In this document: piece after piece, positions 35,453-43,243 of the stretch
How positions within the stretch are numbered: position 1 is the first letter of the stretch
Layout of the letters: the number at the start of each line of letters is the position of its first letter
Assembly (NCBI GenBank): GCA_030427735.1
Contig: JAUIBP010000006.1
Span: 173,226 to 237,225, forward strand
DNA: 64,000 nucleotides
Direction: 5' to 3'
Source: Bacteroidia bacterium
GTDB lineage: Bacteria; Bacteroidota; Bacteroidia; Flavobacteriales; Flavobacteriaceae
Made by a program: the position numbers and the translations under genes
The notes under the pieces: model-generated
Database searches by the model: none
What the model was told of the DNA's origin: nothing
Seen by the model: only the letters and a program-made list of their open reading frames with translations

Positions 35453-35589
35453 AAAAAGACTGGCTGAGAAGTTTAACAACTCGTCATTCTGTGCTTGACA
35501 CAGAATCTCATCATATTGAAGATCAATAATTATGAGAATCTGAAATAAATTCAGATTGACGAAACATCAACTTTTTAGCCAGTCTTTTT
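35453..35589. terminator. Bidirectional terminator with a hairpin element inside its loop
   Basis: A 21-bp stem including two G-T pairs (35453-35473 with 35569-35589), starting AAAAAGACTGGCT and closing with the complement, lies between convergent genes and has T tracts on both strands. The loop is about 95 nt, far longer than normal, and holds a pair of inverted hairpins (35483-35560). Confidence 0.75.
35483..35560. repeat. Paired REP-like hairpins (copies A and B)
   Basis: Copy A is GTC + ATTCTGTG + CTTGA + CACAGAAT + CTCAT (stem 35486-35493 with 35499-35506). Copy B, in inverse orientation, is ATGAG + AATCTGAA + ATAAA + TTCAGATT + GAC (stem 35537-35544 with 35550-35557). Both have an 8-bp stem and a 5-nt loop, and the flanks mirror each other. 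They belong to the same family as three hairpins near 60.8-61.0 kb. Confidence 0.7.
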
Positions 35590-35612
35590 TTATGGTTTTT
35601 AACCAAATTAAT

Positions 35613-36056
35613 TTAAATGAGTCTTTCGTGTTGCATTTCAAATTCAAATAACTTAGAACAGTCCATTACATTAGGAATGTTATCGAATTGGCATAATAAA
35701 GCCACCACTGCACTTAGTCCTTTAAATAAATTATCCTTACTCGTTGGTTTTTTTGGTTTCTTGTTTTTATAATGTAAGGGTACGCTATAGCCGCAGGCCT
35801 TTAAAAATTCATGTTCAATCTGTAGTAGCTCCAAAGGTTTGTATCCGTTAAAACGTCTTCCTAAGTTTTGATGTACTTGTCCTAAATAATTTAATTGGGT
35901 AGAACCGTGTTCATCAGACAAATGTTTCCAAGCATCATTTTGGTCTAAAATATTGCCCACTGCACAACTTTTACAACATTCTGGGTGTAACGTGTTATCA
36001 TGAAATGCAGTATATAGTTTTTGTATGGCTTTATCAAATCGGACAGTTGTTTTCAT
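35613..36056 (-). CDS. Conserved Cys-containing protein, unknown function
   Basis: 147-residue soluble protein without signal or membrane helix. It contains a CCxxC cluster near the N-terminus (HPECCKSCAVGN, Cys27, Cys28, Cys31) and two further cysteines in the C-terminal part, suggesting metal or Fe-S binding. I recall the same protein from other Flavobacteriaceae, where it is sometimes labelled as an Na+-NQR subunit F. Nothing here supports that: it has no ferredoxin, FAD or NADH motif. It sits close to nqr and apbE, divergent from the gene at 36136, so a role in NQR cofactor handling is a possibility only. Confidence 0.7.
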   Translation of the reverse strand: MKTTVRFDKAIQKLYTAFHDNTLHPECCKSCAVGNILDQNDAWKHLSDEHGSTQLNYLGQVHQNLGRRFNGYKPLELLQIEHEFLKACGYSVPLHYKNKKPKKPTSKDNLFKGLSAVVALLCQFDNIPNVMDCSKLFEFEMQHERLI

Positions 36057-36123
36057 AACACAAATTTTATACGGTTTAAGTTACAAAATATACCGCACAA
36101 TTAAAATTGTAAAGTTTATATAT

Positions 36124-36131
36124 TAATTTTG
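36124..36131 (+). promoter_or_regulatory. -7 promoter box directly before the ATG at 36136
   Basis: TAATTTTG, exact TAnnTTTG match, only 4 nt before the start codon. A TTG at 36107-36109 gives a short 14-nt spacer. If used, the mRNA would be leaderless. Confidence 0.45.
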
Positions 36132-36135
36132 CAGT

Positions 36136-36513
36136 ATGAGTAGACCACTTACAACACAAGAACTTCATAATTTAGCTATGAACCATGTTGGTAAAGATTT
36201 AGAACAACGCGGTTTTGAGTTTGTAGCGATTAATAGTAAGCTGAAACGGCATCCGCAGTTTGTTTGTATCGATAAAAACAGTCAGTATTTTTTTGTTATA
36301 GTTCGTGCAGTTTTAATGCCAGAAAATCCTAATAACTACGATGTGGTTTGGATGGAAACTTTTAAGGAACATGCGCGGTCTAAGCAAGCTAAAGTGCTTT
36401 ACGCTGGCGTTGGTCTAGGCAATCCAGATGGGAATGATTTACCCATTTACTTAAATCAGGAATATTTAATCGAATACAATGGTATTCAAGTTATAGAAAC
36501 ACATCTTAATTAA
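36136..36513 (+). CDS. Unknown conserved protein upstream of apbE
   Basis: 125-residue soluble protein, predicted alpha/beta (FVCIDKNSQYFFVIVRAV strands, helical DVVWMETFKEHARSKQAKVLYAGVG). I do not recognise a catalytic motif. The order of strand, acidic residue, strand is loosely like small nuclease-fold or cofactor-binding domains, but that is not evidence. Its stop codon TAA abuts the apbE ATG (0-nt gap), so the two are one transcript and likely linked functionally. It could be a flavinylation helper. The start is set by MSRPLTTQELH and by the adjacent -7 box. Confidence 0.7.
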   Translation: MSRPLTTQELHNLAMNHVGKDLEQRGFEFVAINSKLKRHPQFVCIDKNSQYFFVIVRAVLMPENPNNYDVVWMETFKEHARSKQAKVLYAGVGLGNPDGNDLPIYLNQEYLIEYNGIQVIETHLN

Positions 36514-37497
36514 ATGAAGCATTTTTTTATTGCTCTACTTGCGCTAAGTGTTTTGTGTTCTTGTAAGCAAGAACAACGAAATGTATCGTTATCTGGGCCT
36601 GTTTTTGGTACCTCGTATCATGTAAAATATTTTTCCGAAACCAATCGTAACTACCAACAGCAATTCGATAGCTTGTTTGCGGTTATCAATGCGTCGATGT
36701 CTACATACACTCCCGATTCACGTATTTCAAAAATCAATGCCAATGTATCCGATACTGTAGATACTCATTTTATTCATGTTTTCGATGCTTCTAAAACCAT
36801 TTATACAGAAACCGATGGTGCTTTCGATCCTACTATAGGTGTTTTAGTGAATGCATGGGATTTTGGTCCAGAGAAGGAAATTATTGGCTTAGATAGCCTT
36901 AAAGTAGATAGTTTATTGCTAAGTGTTGGTTTAGATAAAGTACAGCGTAAAGCAAATACAATTGTAAAGTCTGATGCCAATACATTTCTAGATTTTAATG
37001 CTATAGCAAAAGGTTATGGTGTAGATGTTATTGCTGAATTTTTAGAAAGTGAATCTATACAGGATTTTATGGTCGAAATAGGTGGCGAAATTAGAGCCAG
37101 AGGGATTAATGTAGAAAAAAACGCAGCTTGGAAGGTTGGTGTAGAAATGCCACATTTTGATGGCTCGCAATCTATTTTAAAGGCCATACCTTTACAAAAT
37201 AAATCTATGGCAACATCTGGTACGTACCGTAAATTTAAACTAGATGCGGCAGGGAACCGTTATTCGCACATTATTGATGCTGAAACGGGATACCCTAGTA
37301 AAACCAATTTGTTGAGTATTTCTGTTATTGCAGAGTCTTGCATGTTTGCCGACGCTTATGCTACGGCGTTTAAAGCTATGGGTATAGCACGTGTTGAAGC
37401 CTTTTTAAAAAGCCACCCAGAGCTACAGGTGTTTTTGATTTTTGAAAATGACAATCAAGAGTTAGAAACTATGAGTTTGAATGGTTTTCCTGAATAA
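36514..37497 (+). CDS. apbE: FAD:protein FMN transferase (ApbE)
   Basis: Exported flavinyltransferase that uses FAD to attach FMN covalently to Thr/Ser of NqrB, NqrC and similar proteins. 327 aa with a lipoprotein signal (LSVLCSC, lipidated Cys17), so it acts at the periplasmic face. Motifs are GPVFGTSYHVKYF, DFNAIAKGYGVDVIAE, FMVEIGGEIRARG, MATSGTYRKF and YSHIIDAETGYPS, then ADAYATAFKAMG near the metal site. It follows the unknown gene at 36136 with no gap. Its presence 2.3 kb downstream of nqr is consistent with maturing NqrB and NqrC; FMN motif in NqrC is canonical, in NqrB less so. Confidence 0.96.
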   Translation: MKHFFIALLALSVLCSCKQEQRNVSLSGPVFGTSYHVKYFSETNRNYQQQFDSLFAVINASMSTYTPDSRISKINANVSDTVDTHFIHVFDASKTIYTETDGAFDPTIGVLVNAWDFGPEKEIIGLDSLKVDSLLLSVGLDKVQRKANTIVKSDANTFLDFNAIAKGYGVDVIAEFLESESIQDFMVEIGGEIRARGINVEKNAAWKVGVEMPHFDGSQSILKAIPLQNKSMATSGTYRKFKLDAAGNRYSHIIDAETGYPSKTNLLSISVIAESCMFADAYATAFKAMGIARVEAFLKSHPELQVFLIFENDNQELETMSLNGFPE

Positions 37498-37500
37498 TTT

Positions 37501-37869
37501 TTATAAAACTTTAATCAGTAAAAGTAGCCAGCCTACAATTAAAAATAGACCGCCAATGGGAGTAATAGGGCCTAAAAATTTTAATTTTTTTCCTTTTGCA
37601 TCAGACAAAACAAGGCCATAAATACTAAATGAGAAAAGTAAAATGCCTGTAACAAAGCACCAGTAGATTGTTGCTGATATAAAACTGGAGTTTAAGCCTA
37701 AAATCAATAAAACGATAGCATGGTACATCTGGTATTTTACACCAGTTTCAAAACTTTTAATTTGCTCTGGTGTTGCTATCTTTTTTAGAGCATGAGCTCC
37801 GAAAGCTCCAAAAATTACGGCTAACATGCCTAATAAGGCTGCGGTAGCAACAATGTAGTTTGCATTCAT
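37501..37869 (-). CDS. DUF423 small membrane protein
   Basis: 122-residue integral membrane protein with four helices and the family motif FGAFGAHALKKI near residue 22, followed by YQMYHAIVLLILGL. Function of DUF423 is unknown. It is third in a minus-strand operon with map and a methyltransferase: 4-nt gap to the methyltransferase. It is convergent with apbE, stop codons 3 nt apart. Confidence 0.85.
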   Translation of the reverse strand: MNANYIVATAALLGMLAVIFGAFGAHALKKIATPEQIKSFETGVKYQMYHAIVLLILGLNSSFISATIYWCFVTGILLFSFSIYGLVLSDAKGKKLKFLGPITPIGGLFLIVGWLLLLIKVL

Positions 37870-37873
37870 TTTT

Positions 37874-38647
37874 TTAGTTGTTTTCTTTATAAACTACAGG
37901 AATAATTTCTCCTTTTGCCAGACAGAATCGTTCAATATCGGCATCGGAAAAAGCTTTGGTGTAATCGACTTCAGTCACTTTAAATCCTATCGATCTGAGC
38001 TTGTTAAAATAATCTCGACCATACACCCGAACATGATCGTATTGGCCAAATACTTTTGCACGTTCTTTTTTATCGGTAATCGTATCGTCTTCAAAAGTGG
38101 TTGCTCTTGATAGGTCTTGCGGGATTTGAAAGACTCCCATGCCGCTAGGTTTTAAAACACGATAGAGTTCCTTCATAGCTTGTGTGTCGTCAGGGATATG
38201 TTCTAAAACATGATTGCAAAAAATAATATCGAAACTATTGTCTTTAAACGGTAAATCGCAAATATCGGCTTTTACATCGGCTAAAGGCGAAAACAAATCG
38301 GTGGTTGTGTAATCTAGATGTTTTAAACTTCTAAATCGCTTGTAAAAGGCTTGTTCTGGAGCAAAGTGTAATACTTTTTTAGGACTCGAAAAGAAGTCGG
38401 TTTCCCGCTGTAAATATAACCAAAGCAAACGGTGTCGCTCTAGCGATAGGGTAGAAGGTGATAACACATTGTTGCGTTGGTTGCCATAACCATAAGGTAA
38501 AAACGATTTAAATTGTTTCCCGTCTATAGGGTCGGTATACGTATTTCCTTTTAAAGCAGCAGCTAAAATAGGGCGAGCAAGATAACTTAACCGAATTAAA
38601 ATAGGACGCGGAATGGTGTTTAAAACAAACTTAAAAGCCGATTTCAT
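37874..38647 (-). CDS. Class I SAM-dependent methyltransferase
   Basis: 257-residue methyltransferase of the Methyltransf_11 type. The SAM fold is visible as LHFAPEQAFYKRF, TDLFSPLADVKADICDLPF and FDIIFCNHVLEHIPDDTQAMKE, with LKPSGMGVFQIP after it. Motif I is degenerate (HFAPE rather than a glycine-rich loop). Substrate is unknown. The hydrophobic N-terminus resembles a membrane-associated or lipid-substrate enzyme. Its ATG overlaps the map stop codon by 1 nt, so it is translationally coupled to methionine aminopeptidase. Confidence 0.85.
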   Translation of the reverse strand: MKSAFKFVLNTIPRPILIRLSYLARPILAAALKGNTYTDPIDGKQFKSFLPYGYGNQRNNVLSPSTLSLERHRLLWLYLQRETDFFSSPKKVLHFAPEQAFYKRFRSLKHLDYTTTDLFSPLADVKADICDLPFKDNSFDIIFCNHVLEHIPDDTQAMKELYRVLKPSGMGVFQIPQDLSRATTFEDDTITDKKERAKVFGQYDHVRVYGRDYFNKLRSIGFKVTEVDYTKAFSDADIERFCLAKGEIIPVVYKENN

Positions 38648-39465
38648 TAAAGCACTAAAGCAGTTTTTCTGAATGCATCTTCTTCATTAGTCGTAATGCC
38701 TAAAGCGTCGTGTATATAAGCAAACGTTGATAGTAATTCTGGTTTTCCATCAACTAAGGCTACATCGTGTTCGAAATGCGCACTAGGTTTGTTGTCTAAA
38801 GTGGTAATGGTCCAGCCATCTCTGTGTTGTTTAATGCGTTGGGTTCCCATGTTAATCATAGGTTCTATAGCTACAACCATGCCTTCTATAAATTTTTTGC
38901 CACGCCCGCGTTTGCCGTAATTTGGCATTTCGGGATCTTCGTGCATTTTTCGGCCTAAACCATGTCCTACCAATTCGCGTACCACACCATAACCGTGTGC
39001 TTCGCAATAGTTTTGAATGGCATAACCAACGTCGCCAACACGGTTTCCTAGTTTAAATTCTCGAATACCTACATAAAGCGATTCGCGAGTTACATCTAGT
39101 AATTTTTGAACTTCTGGTGTTACTTCTCCAACAGCAAAAGTATAAGCATGGTCGCCGTAAAAATCGTTTTTAAGAGCACCGCAATCTATAGAAATGATGT
39201 CGCCTTCTTGTAAAGGGGTGTTGTTAGGAATACCATGAACTACTTGCGCATTTGGGCTCATGCATAAAGAGTTAGGGAAATCGTATAAACCTAAAAAACC
39301 AGGAATCGCACCGTGGTCTCTAATACAGGTTTCTGCTAGTTTATCTAACTCTAATGTGGTAACGCCAGGTTTTACAGCTTTGGCTAATTCTCCTAATGTT
39401 TTAGATACGATTAAGGCACTTTCGCGCATTAATTCTATTTCTTCTCTTGTTTTTACTATAACCAT
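38647..39465 (-). CDS. map: Methionine aminopeptidase, type I
   Basis: Removes N-terminal methionine from nascent proteins. 272 aa. It shows the metal-site signature IISIDCGALKNDFYGDHAYTF (Asp ligands), HGLGRKMHEDPEMPNYG (His ligand), MVVAIEPMINMG (Glu ligand) and SAHFEHDVAL (last Glu). The start is preceded by two tandem -7-like boxes (see promoter). It leads the operon map-methyltransferase-DUF423; the next gene overlaps its stop codon by 1 nt. Family assignment is firm. Confidence 0.97.
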   Translation of the reverse strand: MVIVKTREEIELMRESALIVSKTLGELAKAVKPGVTTLELDKLAETCIRDHGAIPGFLGLYDFPNSLCMSPNAQVVHGIPNNTPLQEGDIISIDCGALKNDFYGDHAYTFAVGEVTPEVQKLLDVTRESLYVGIREFKLGNRVGDVGYAIQNYCEAHGYGVVRELVGHGLGRKMHEDPEMPNYGKRGRGKKFIEGMVVAIEPMINMGTQRIKQHRDGWTITTLDNKPSAHFEHDVALVDGKPELLSTFAYIHDALGITTNEEDAFRKTALVL

Positions 39466-39472
39466 GTTTCGA

Positions 39473-39492
39473 CAAAAATATCGACAAAGATA
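39473..39492 (-). promoter_or_regulatory. Tandem -7 boxes for map
   Basis: On the minus strand TATCTTTG (39485-39492) and TATTTTTG (39473-39480) are both exact TAnnTTTG matches, 12 nt apart, separated by a repeated GTCGA word. The nearer box would give an almost leaderless map mRNA; the farther one a leader of about 15 nt. Confidence 0.4.
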
Positions 39493-39552
39493 CTTAATTT
39501 ATATTTGGGAGCGAGCGTTAACTCTGGGTTTAATACTTTGTTAAGATTCGTG

Positions 39553-39969
39553 TTATTTTCCTTTTAGGAATGAAAATAAACCTTTCTTTTTAGGTTCGGT
39601 AAGTGGTGGTGCATTGTTTTTGGAAAGTAATTGATATATTTCTCCCCAACCATAAAATCCGCCGATATTTCTGTCGTCTATAAACACATCGGCATTAATT
39701 TTTCGACTTATTGCAGGATCGTAAACTTCTTCAGGAAAACTGCAATTTACAGCGTAGAAGGTAATACCATTATCTTTACAAAAGGCAACCGCTTCATCTA
39801 GGGATTTACCGCATCTATATGTCCAAAGAATAAGCCTGTGCCCATCGGACTGCAAACGCTTAAGTGTTTCGAAAGCAAAAGTTTTAGGTTTGCCAATACG
39901 CGGGTACGCATCTTCTACTATGGTTCCATCAAAGTCGACAGCTATAATGAGTTTATCTTGAAATATCAT
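39553..39969 (-). CDS. Small HAD-superfamily hydrolase (BT0820-like)
   Basis: 138-residue HAD phosphatase without cap domain. Motif I DFDGTIVED at about residues 12-20, motif II in LILWTYRCGK, motif IV in DVFIDDRNIGG. The short length, the Cys-rich LWTYRCG segment and FYAVNCSFPEEVYDP match the Bacteroides BT0820-like family, whose natural substrate is unresolved. It lies between map and gpmI on the same strand, with gaps near 90 nt. The Lys-rich C-terminus (KKKGLFSFLKGK) is a short basic tail. Confidence 0.85.
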   Translation of the reverse strand: MIFQDKLIIAVDFDGTIVEDAYPRIGKPKTFAFETLKRLQSDGHRLILWTYRCGKSLDEAVAFCKDNGITFYAVNCSFPEEVYDPAISRKINADVFIDDRNIGGFYGWGEIYQLLSKNNAPPLTEPKKKGLFSFLKGK

Positions 39970-40061
39970 TTCAGATTTTTAGTTTTTTGGATAATAGTAC
40001 ATTCGGCAAATGTAATGCCAAATGTACTATATATTTCATTTTAAGATTGCCGTTTATAGGT

Positions 40062-41579
40062 TTAATCTATAAGCGAATGTCTTGTCATGGCTTTTGGTTG
40101 CGGTATCCCCATTAATTTTAAAATGGTTGGGGCAACATCGCCTAAAACCCCATCGTTAATATGTTTTAAAGTTTTGTCTATTAATATAATAGGTACTGGA
40201 TTTGTTGTGTGTGCTGTATTTGGCGAACCGTCTGGGTTAATCATGGTTTCGCAGTTACCGTGGTCGGCAATAAGTAAAGTGGTGTAATCGTGCTCTAGGG
40301 CTGTTGTAATTACGTCTTTAACACATTGGTCTACCGATTCGCAGGCTTTAATTGCTGCTTCCATAACACCTGTATGGCCTACCATATCGCCATTGGCAAA
40401 GTTTAAACAAACAAAATCGGCAGATTCCTTTTCTAGCTCAGGAACTAAAGCATCTTTAAGTTCGAAAGCACTCATTTCTGGTTTAAGGTCGTAAGTTGCT
40501 ACCTTTGGTGAATTTTTTAAAATTCTAGATTCGCCTTCAAACGGCTCTTCTTGTCCGCCTGAAAAGAAAAATGTTACGTGTGGGTATTTTTCGGTTTCGG
40601 CAATTCTAATTTGTTTTTTATTGTGTTTAGATACGACTTCTCCTAACGTTTCGGTTAAATTTTCTTTATTGAAAATAACGTTAATGTTTTGGAAGTTTTC
40701 ATCATAATTGGTCATGGTTACATAATGCAAATTGAGTTTATGCATGTTTTCTTCATGAAAATCGGTTTGTGACAGGGCTTGAGTAAGTTCGCGACCTCTA
40801 TCTGTACGGAAATTGAAGAATATTACCACATCGCCATCTTGAATTTTAGCAACAGGTTTGTTGTTTTCGCACATGATTATTGGTTTGATGAACTCGTCTG
40901 TCACATCGTTTTGGTAACTTTTTTTGATGCTTTCCTCGATATTTGTAGATTGCTCTCCTTCGCCATTAACAACGGCATCGTAAGCTAGCTTTACTCGCTC
41001 CCAACGTTTATCTCTATCCATTGCATAATAACGGCCAGTAACAGAAGCTAGTTTTGCAGGAGTATTTTTAATGTGGTTTTCTAAAGCGCTTACAAAGCCC
41101 AAACCAGATTTAGGATCTACATCTCTACCATCTGTAAAGGCATGAACGTAAACGTTTTTAAGTTCGGCTTCATTTGCGGCATCTAACAAACCGAATACAT
41201 GATTGATGTGGGAATGCACACCACCATCGCTAAGCAGCCCTAAGAAATGAAGCGGTTTATTATTGGTTTTTGCATAGTTAAAGGCATCTACTAAAACCTG
41301 CTCTTGACCTAAAGTTTGTTCTTTAACAGCTAAATTAATTTTAACAAGGTCTTGGTAAACAATACGTCCAGCACCCAGATTCATGTGTCCTACTTCGCTA
41401 TTACCCATCTGGCCTTCTGGTAGGCCTACATGTAAACCGTCTGTGCGTAACGAGGCGTTTGGGTAATGGGTGTATAAGGCATCAATAAAAGGTGTGTTTG
41501 CGTTATCTATGGCCGACACTTTTGGGTCTGGAGATTTTCCCCAACCATCTAGTATCATTAAAATTACTTTCTTGTTCAT
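40062..41579 (-). CDS. gpmI: 2,3-bisphosphoglycerate-independent phosphoglycerate mutase
   Basis: Mn2+-dependent interconversion of 3- and 2-phosphoglycerate. 505 aa. Alkaline-phosphatase-fold metal motifs are MILDGWGKSPDP (first Asp), MGNSEVGHMNLGAGR with the catalytic Ser near residue 62, HAFTDGRDVDPKSG in the transferase domain, FRTDRGRELTQ, NFANGDMVGHTGVMEA and LIADHGNCETM, and NTAHTTNPVPIILI. Length and order are standard. Monocistronic on the minus strand. Assignment is firm. Confidence 0.97.
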   Translation of the reverse strand: MNKKVILMILDGWGKSPDPKVSAIDNANTPFIDALYTHYPNASLRTDGLHVGLPEGQMGNSEVGHMNLGAGRIVYQDLVKINLAVKEQTLGQEQVLVDAFNYAKTNNKPLHFLGLLSDGGVHSHINHVFGLLDAANEAELKNVYVHAFTDGRDVDPKSGLGFVSALENHIKNTPAKLASVTGRYYAMDRDKRWERVKLAYDAVVNGEGEQSTNIEESIKKSYQNDVTDEFIKPIIMCENNKPVAKIQDGDVVIFFNFRTDRGRELTQALSQTDFHEENMHKLNLHYVTMTNYDENFQNINVIFNKENLTETLGEVVSKHNKKQIRIAETEKYPHVTFFFSGGQEEPFEGESRILKNSPKVATYDLKPEMSAFELKDALVPELEKESADFVCLNFANGDMVGHTGVMEAAIKACESVDQCVKDVITTALEHDYTTLLIADHGNCETMINPDGSPNTAHTTNPVPIILIDKTLKHINDGVLGDVAPTILKLMGIPQPKAMTRHSLID

Positions 41580-41896
41580 TATCTAGAATTTATAATTAGC
41601 GTAAAGATAAAAGTTTAAAATGGCTTTCGTAAAATTTTTAGCTTACAAATTAGGGTTTTTATAAGACTTTAAAACTTCAATCGTTTTCTTTTGTGGTTTA
41701 GTGTGTTACCACAATGTTAGTTCAACTTTTAATAGCATTTAAACCGAATTTTGGTTTTAATAATTTCTTAAGGAATTTATTTGCAAATAGTTAAAAAAAT
41801 GTTATCGAAATAATTTTACTGTAACAATTTAAAATTTAAGTCGTCTCTTTAATAAATCAAAAAAACATCAATCAATTAAATTAAAACACTTTCATC
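41580..41896. other. Intergenic region between gpmI and the ankyrin gene
   Basis: 317 nt of AT-rich DNA serving as promoter region for two divergent genes. I see a 7-bp hairpin TTGTGGT/ACCACAA (41691-41697 with 41708-41714) and a near-consensus TATCTTTA on the minus strand about 20 nt before gpmI. No ORF or RNA gene is evident. Confidence 0.5.
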
Positions 41897-42295
41897 ATGA
41901 AAAAATCAACAGTAATCATCGCAATCGCTTTAGGCTTTTTAACAACATCTATTCAAGCTTCTAACACCCTTACCGATCCTAATTTTGATAGTTTAGAAGT
42001 AGGAATGACCAAAAGTGAAGTTAATTTATTTTGCACTTCTATTGCCAAGGGCGATATTGAAATTGTAAAAAAATTAATAGATATGGGAGAAGATGTAAAC
42101 CAAAAATCTAATGGTCTTACTCCTGCTATGTATGCCGCAAAGTACAATCGTGTAGAAATTCTTCAGCTTTTAATTTCTAACGGAGCAGATTTAAAAAAGA
42201 AATGTAACAAGGGATATTCTATTTTAGATTATGCCGAAGCTACAAACGCTAACGAAGCGAAAGCACTTATAGAAAAGGTACTAGCTATGAAATAA
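41897..42295 (+). CDS. Secreted ankyrin-repeat protein
   Basis: 132-residue protein with a signal peptide (MKKSTVIIAIALGFLTTSIQA) followed by ankyrin repeats: SIAKGDIEIVKKLIDMGEDVN, GLTPAMYAAKYNRVEILQLLI and KGYSILDYAEATNANEAKALI. Two complete repeats and one capping repeat fit the length. It probably acts in the periplasm as a protein-binding module; no partner is identifiable. It is preceded by a long AT-rich leader and followed by a terminator shared with the convergent gene. Confidence 0.85.
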   Translation: MKKSTVIIAIALGFLTTSIQASNTLTDPNFDSLEVGMTKSEVNLFCTSIAKGDIEIVKKLIDMGEDVNQKSNGLTPAMYAAKYNRVEILQLLISNGADLKKKCNKGYSILDYAEATNANEAKALIEKVLAMK

Positions 42296-42327
42296 ACACA
42301 CGCTTTTTTTGAATTAGTCTAAAAAGG

Positions 42328-42364
42328 AAACCTCTTGAAATATATTATTTTAAGAGGTTTTTTT
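42328..42364. terminator. Terminator between the ankyrin gene and the convergent barrel gene
   Basis: A 13-bp stem with one G-T pair (42328-42340 with 42348-42360, 7-nt loop), followed by a T tract to 42364 on the plus strand. A weaker T-rich tract follows on the minus side. Confidence 0.8.
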
Positions 42365-42372
42365 ATGTTTTA

Positions 42373-43116
42373 TTACGGATTGATTTCGGAAGGTTTTTTG
42401 TTTTTAGCCGCCAATTCTTCGGTAATAAACGGTAAGCTAACATGTACGGCAAAGTAACTGCTGTTGTTCGTGCCCGAAGCAAAGTTGTCTTTTAAAACAT
42501 CTGTAAAGCCGTGGTAATATCTTACATTAAAAATGATGCCTTTACCTTGATGCCCAGATCTTAAAAAATAACCCACATTAGCGATAAGCCCAAAATCTGT
42601 TTTGTTTACAAAATCGTCTATGTTTTGCGTGAAATCTCCTTCGGCCCCTTCGTAAGTTGCTCGGGCTTTACTAAGAAAAGATACTTGCGGACTTAAGCCA
42701 AACCTGAAATTAGAATCGCTTAATTGGTAAGTAACCAACGCATGAATATCGGTGTAATTAATTTTCATTTGCGCTGTGGTATTGGCATATAGACTGTTAA
42801 TATAACTGTCGTTGGTGTTTAAACTCGTGTTTTCTAATTTTACCGATCGTCTGGACATAAAATATACTGTTGGACTCAAATACCAGTTTTCAGAAAATTT
42901 AATATTACCAGCAATTCCGAAGTTAATACCGTTTCTGCGTTTTAAGTCGTCTACATTCGAAAAATGGTTTATTGGAAAACCGATTTCCATGCTTAAATTA
43001 AAGTTTTCGGTAGCAACTTTATCTCCAAAAATCAAGGCTAAAATTGCCGCTTGTGCATTTGCTAATTGTGGCGTAACAAGTATTAAGAACGCCATAATGT
43101 AAAAGTGTTTTTTCAT
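42373..43116 (-). CDS. Outer membrane beta-barrel protein, unknown function
   Basis: 247-residue protein with a signal peptide (MKKHFYIMAFLILVTPQLANAQ). Strand-like segments such as NGINFGIAGNIKFSENWYLSPTVYF and FGLIANVGYFLRSGH support an eight- to ten-strand barrel of the PorT/OmpA-like kind. A hydrophilic tail (EELAAKNKKPSEINP) follows the last strand, so the chain does not end on an aromatic residue. Function unknown. It is convergent with the ankyrin gene and monocistronic. Confidence 0.75.
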   Translation of the reverse strand: MKKHFYIMAFLILVTPQLANAQAAILALIFGDKVATENFNLSMEIGFPINHFSNVDDLKRRNGINFGIAGNIKFSENWYLSPTVYFMSRRSVKLENTSLNTNDSYINSLYANTTAQMKINYTDIHALVTYQLSDSNFRFGLSPQVSFLSKARATYEGAEGDFTQNIDDFVNKTDFGLIANVGYFLRSGHQGKGIIFNVRYYHGFTDVLKDNFASGTNNSSYFAVHVSLPFITEELAAKNKKPSEINP

Positions 43117-43243
43117 GAGCTGGTTGTGTTAGTTTTTGGTGCTGGTTGTGGTAAAATATCTTTTCAATTTATGAATAAGCGAATTTAATAAAAAGGAACG
43201 AACAATTAACGCATTGCAAATAAAGAACAAAACTAATTTGTAC

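Noticed and set aside
41691..41714. Short hairpin in the gpmI/ankyrin intergenic region
   Set aside because: Only 7 bp with no T tract and no positional link to a start codon; likely chance.
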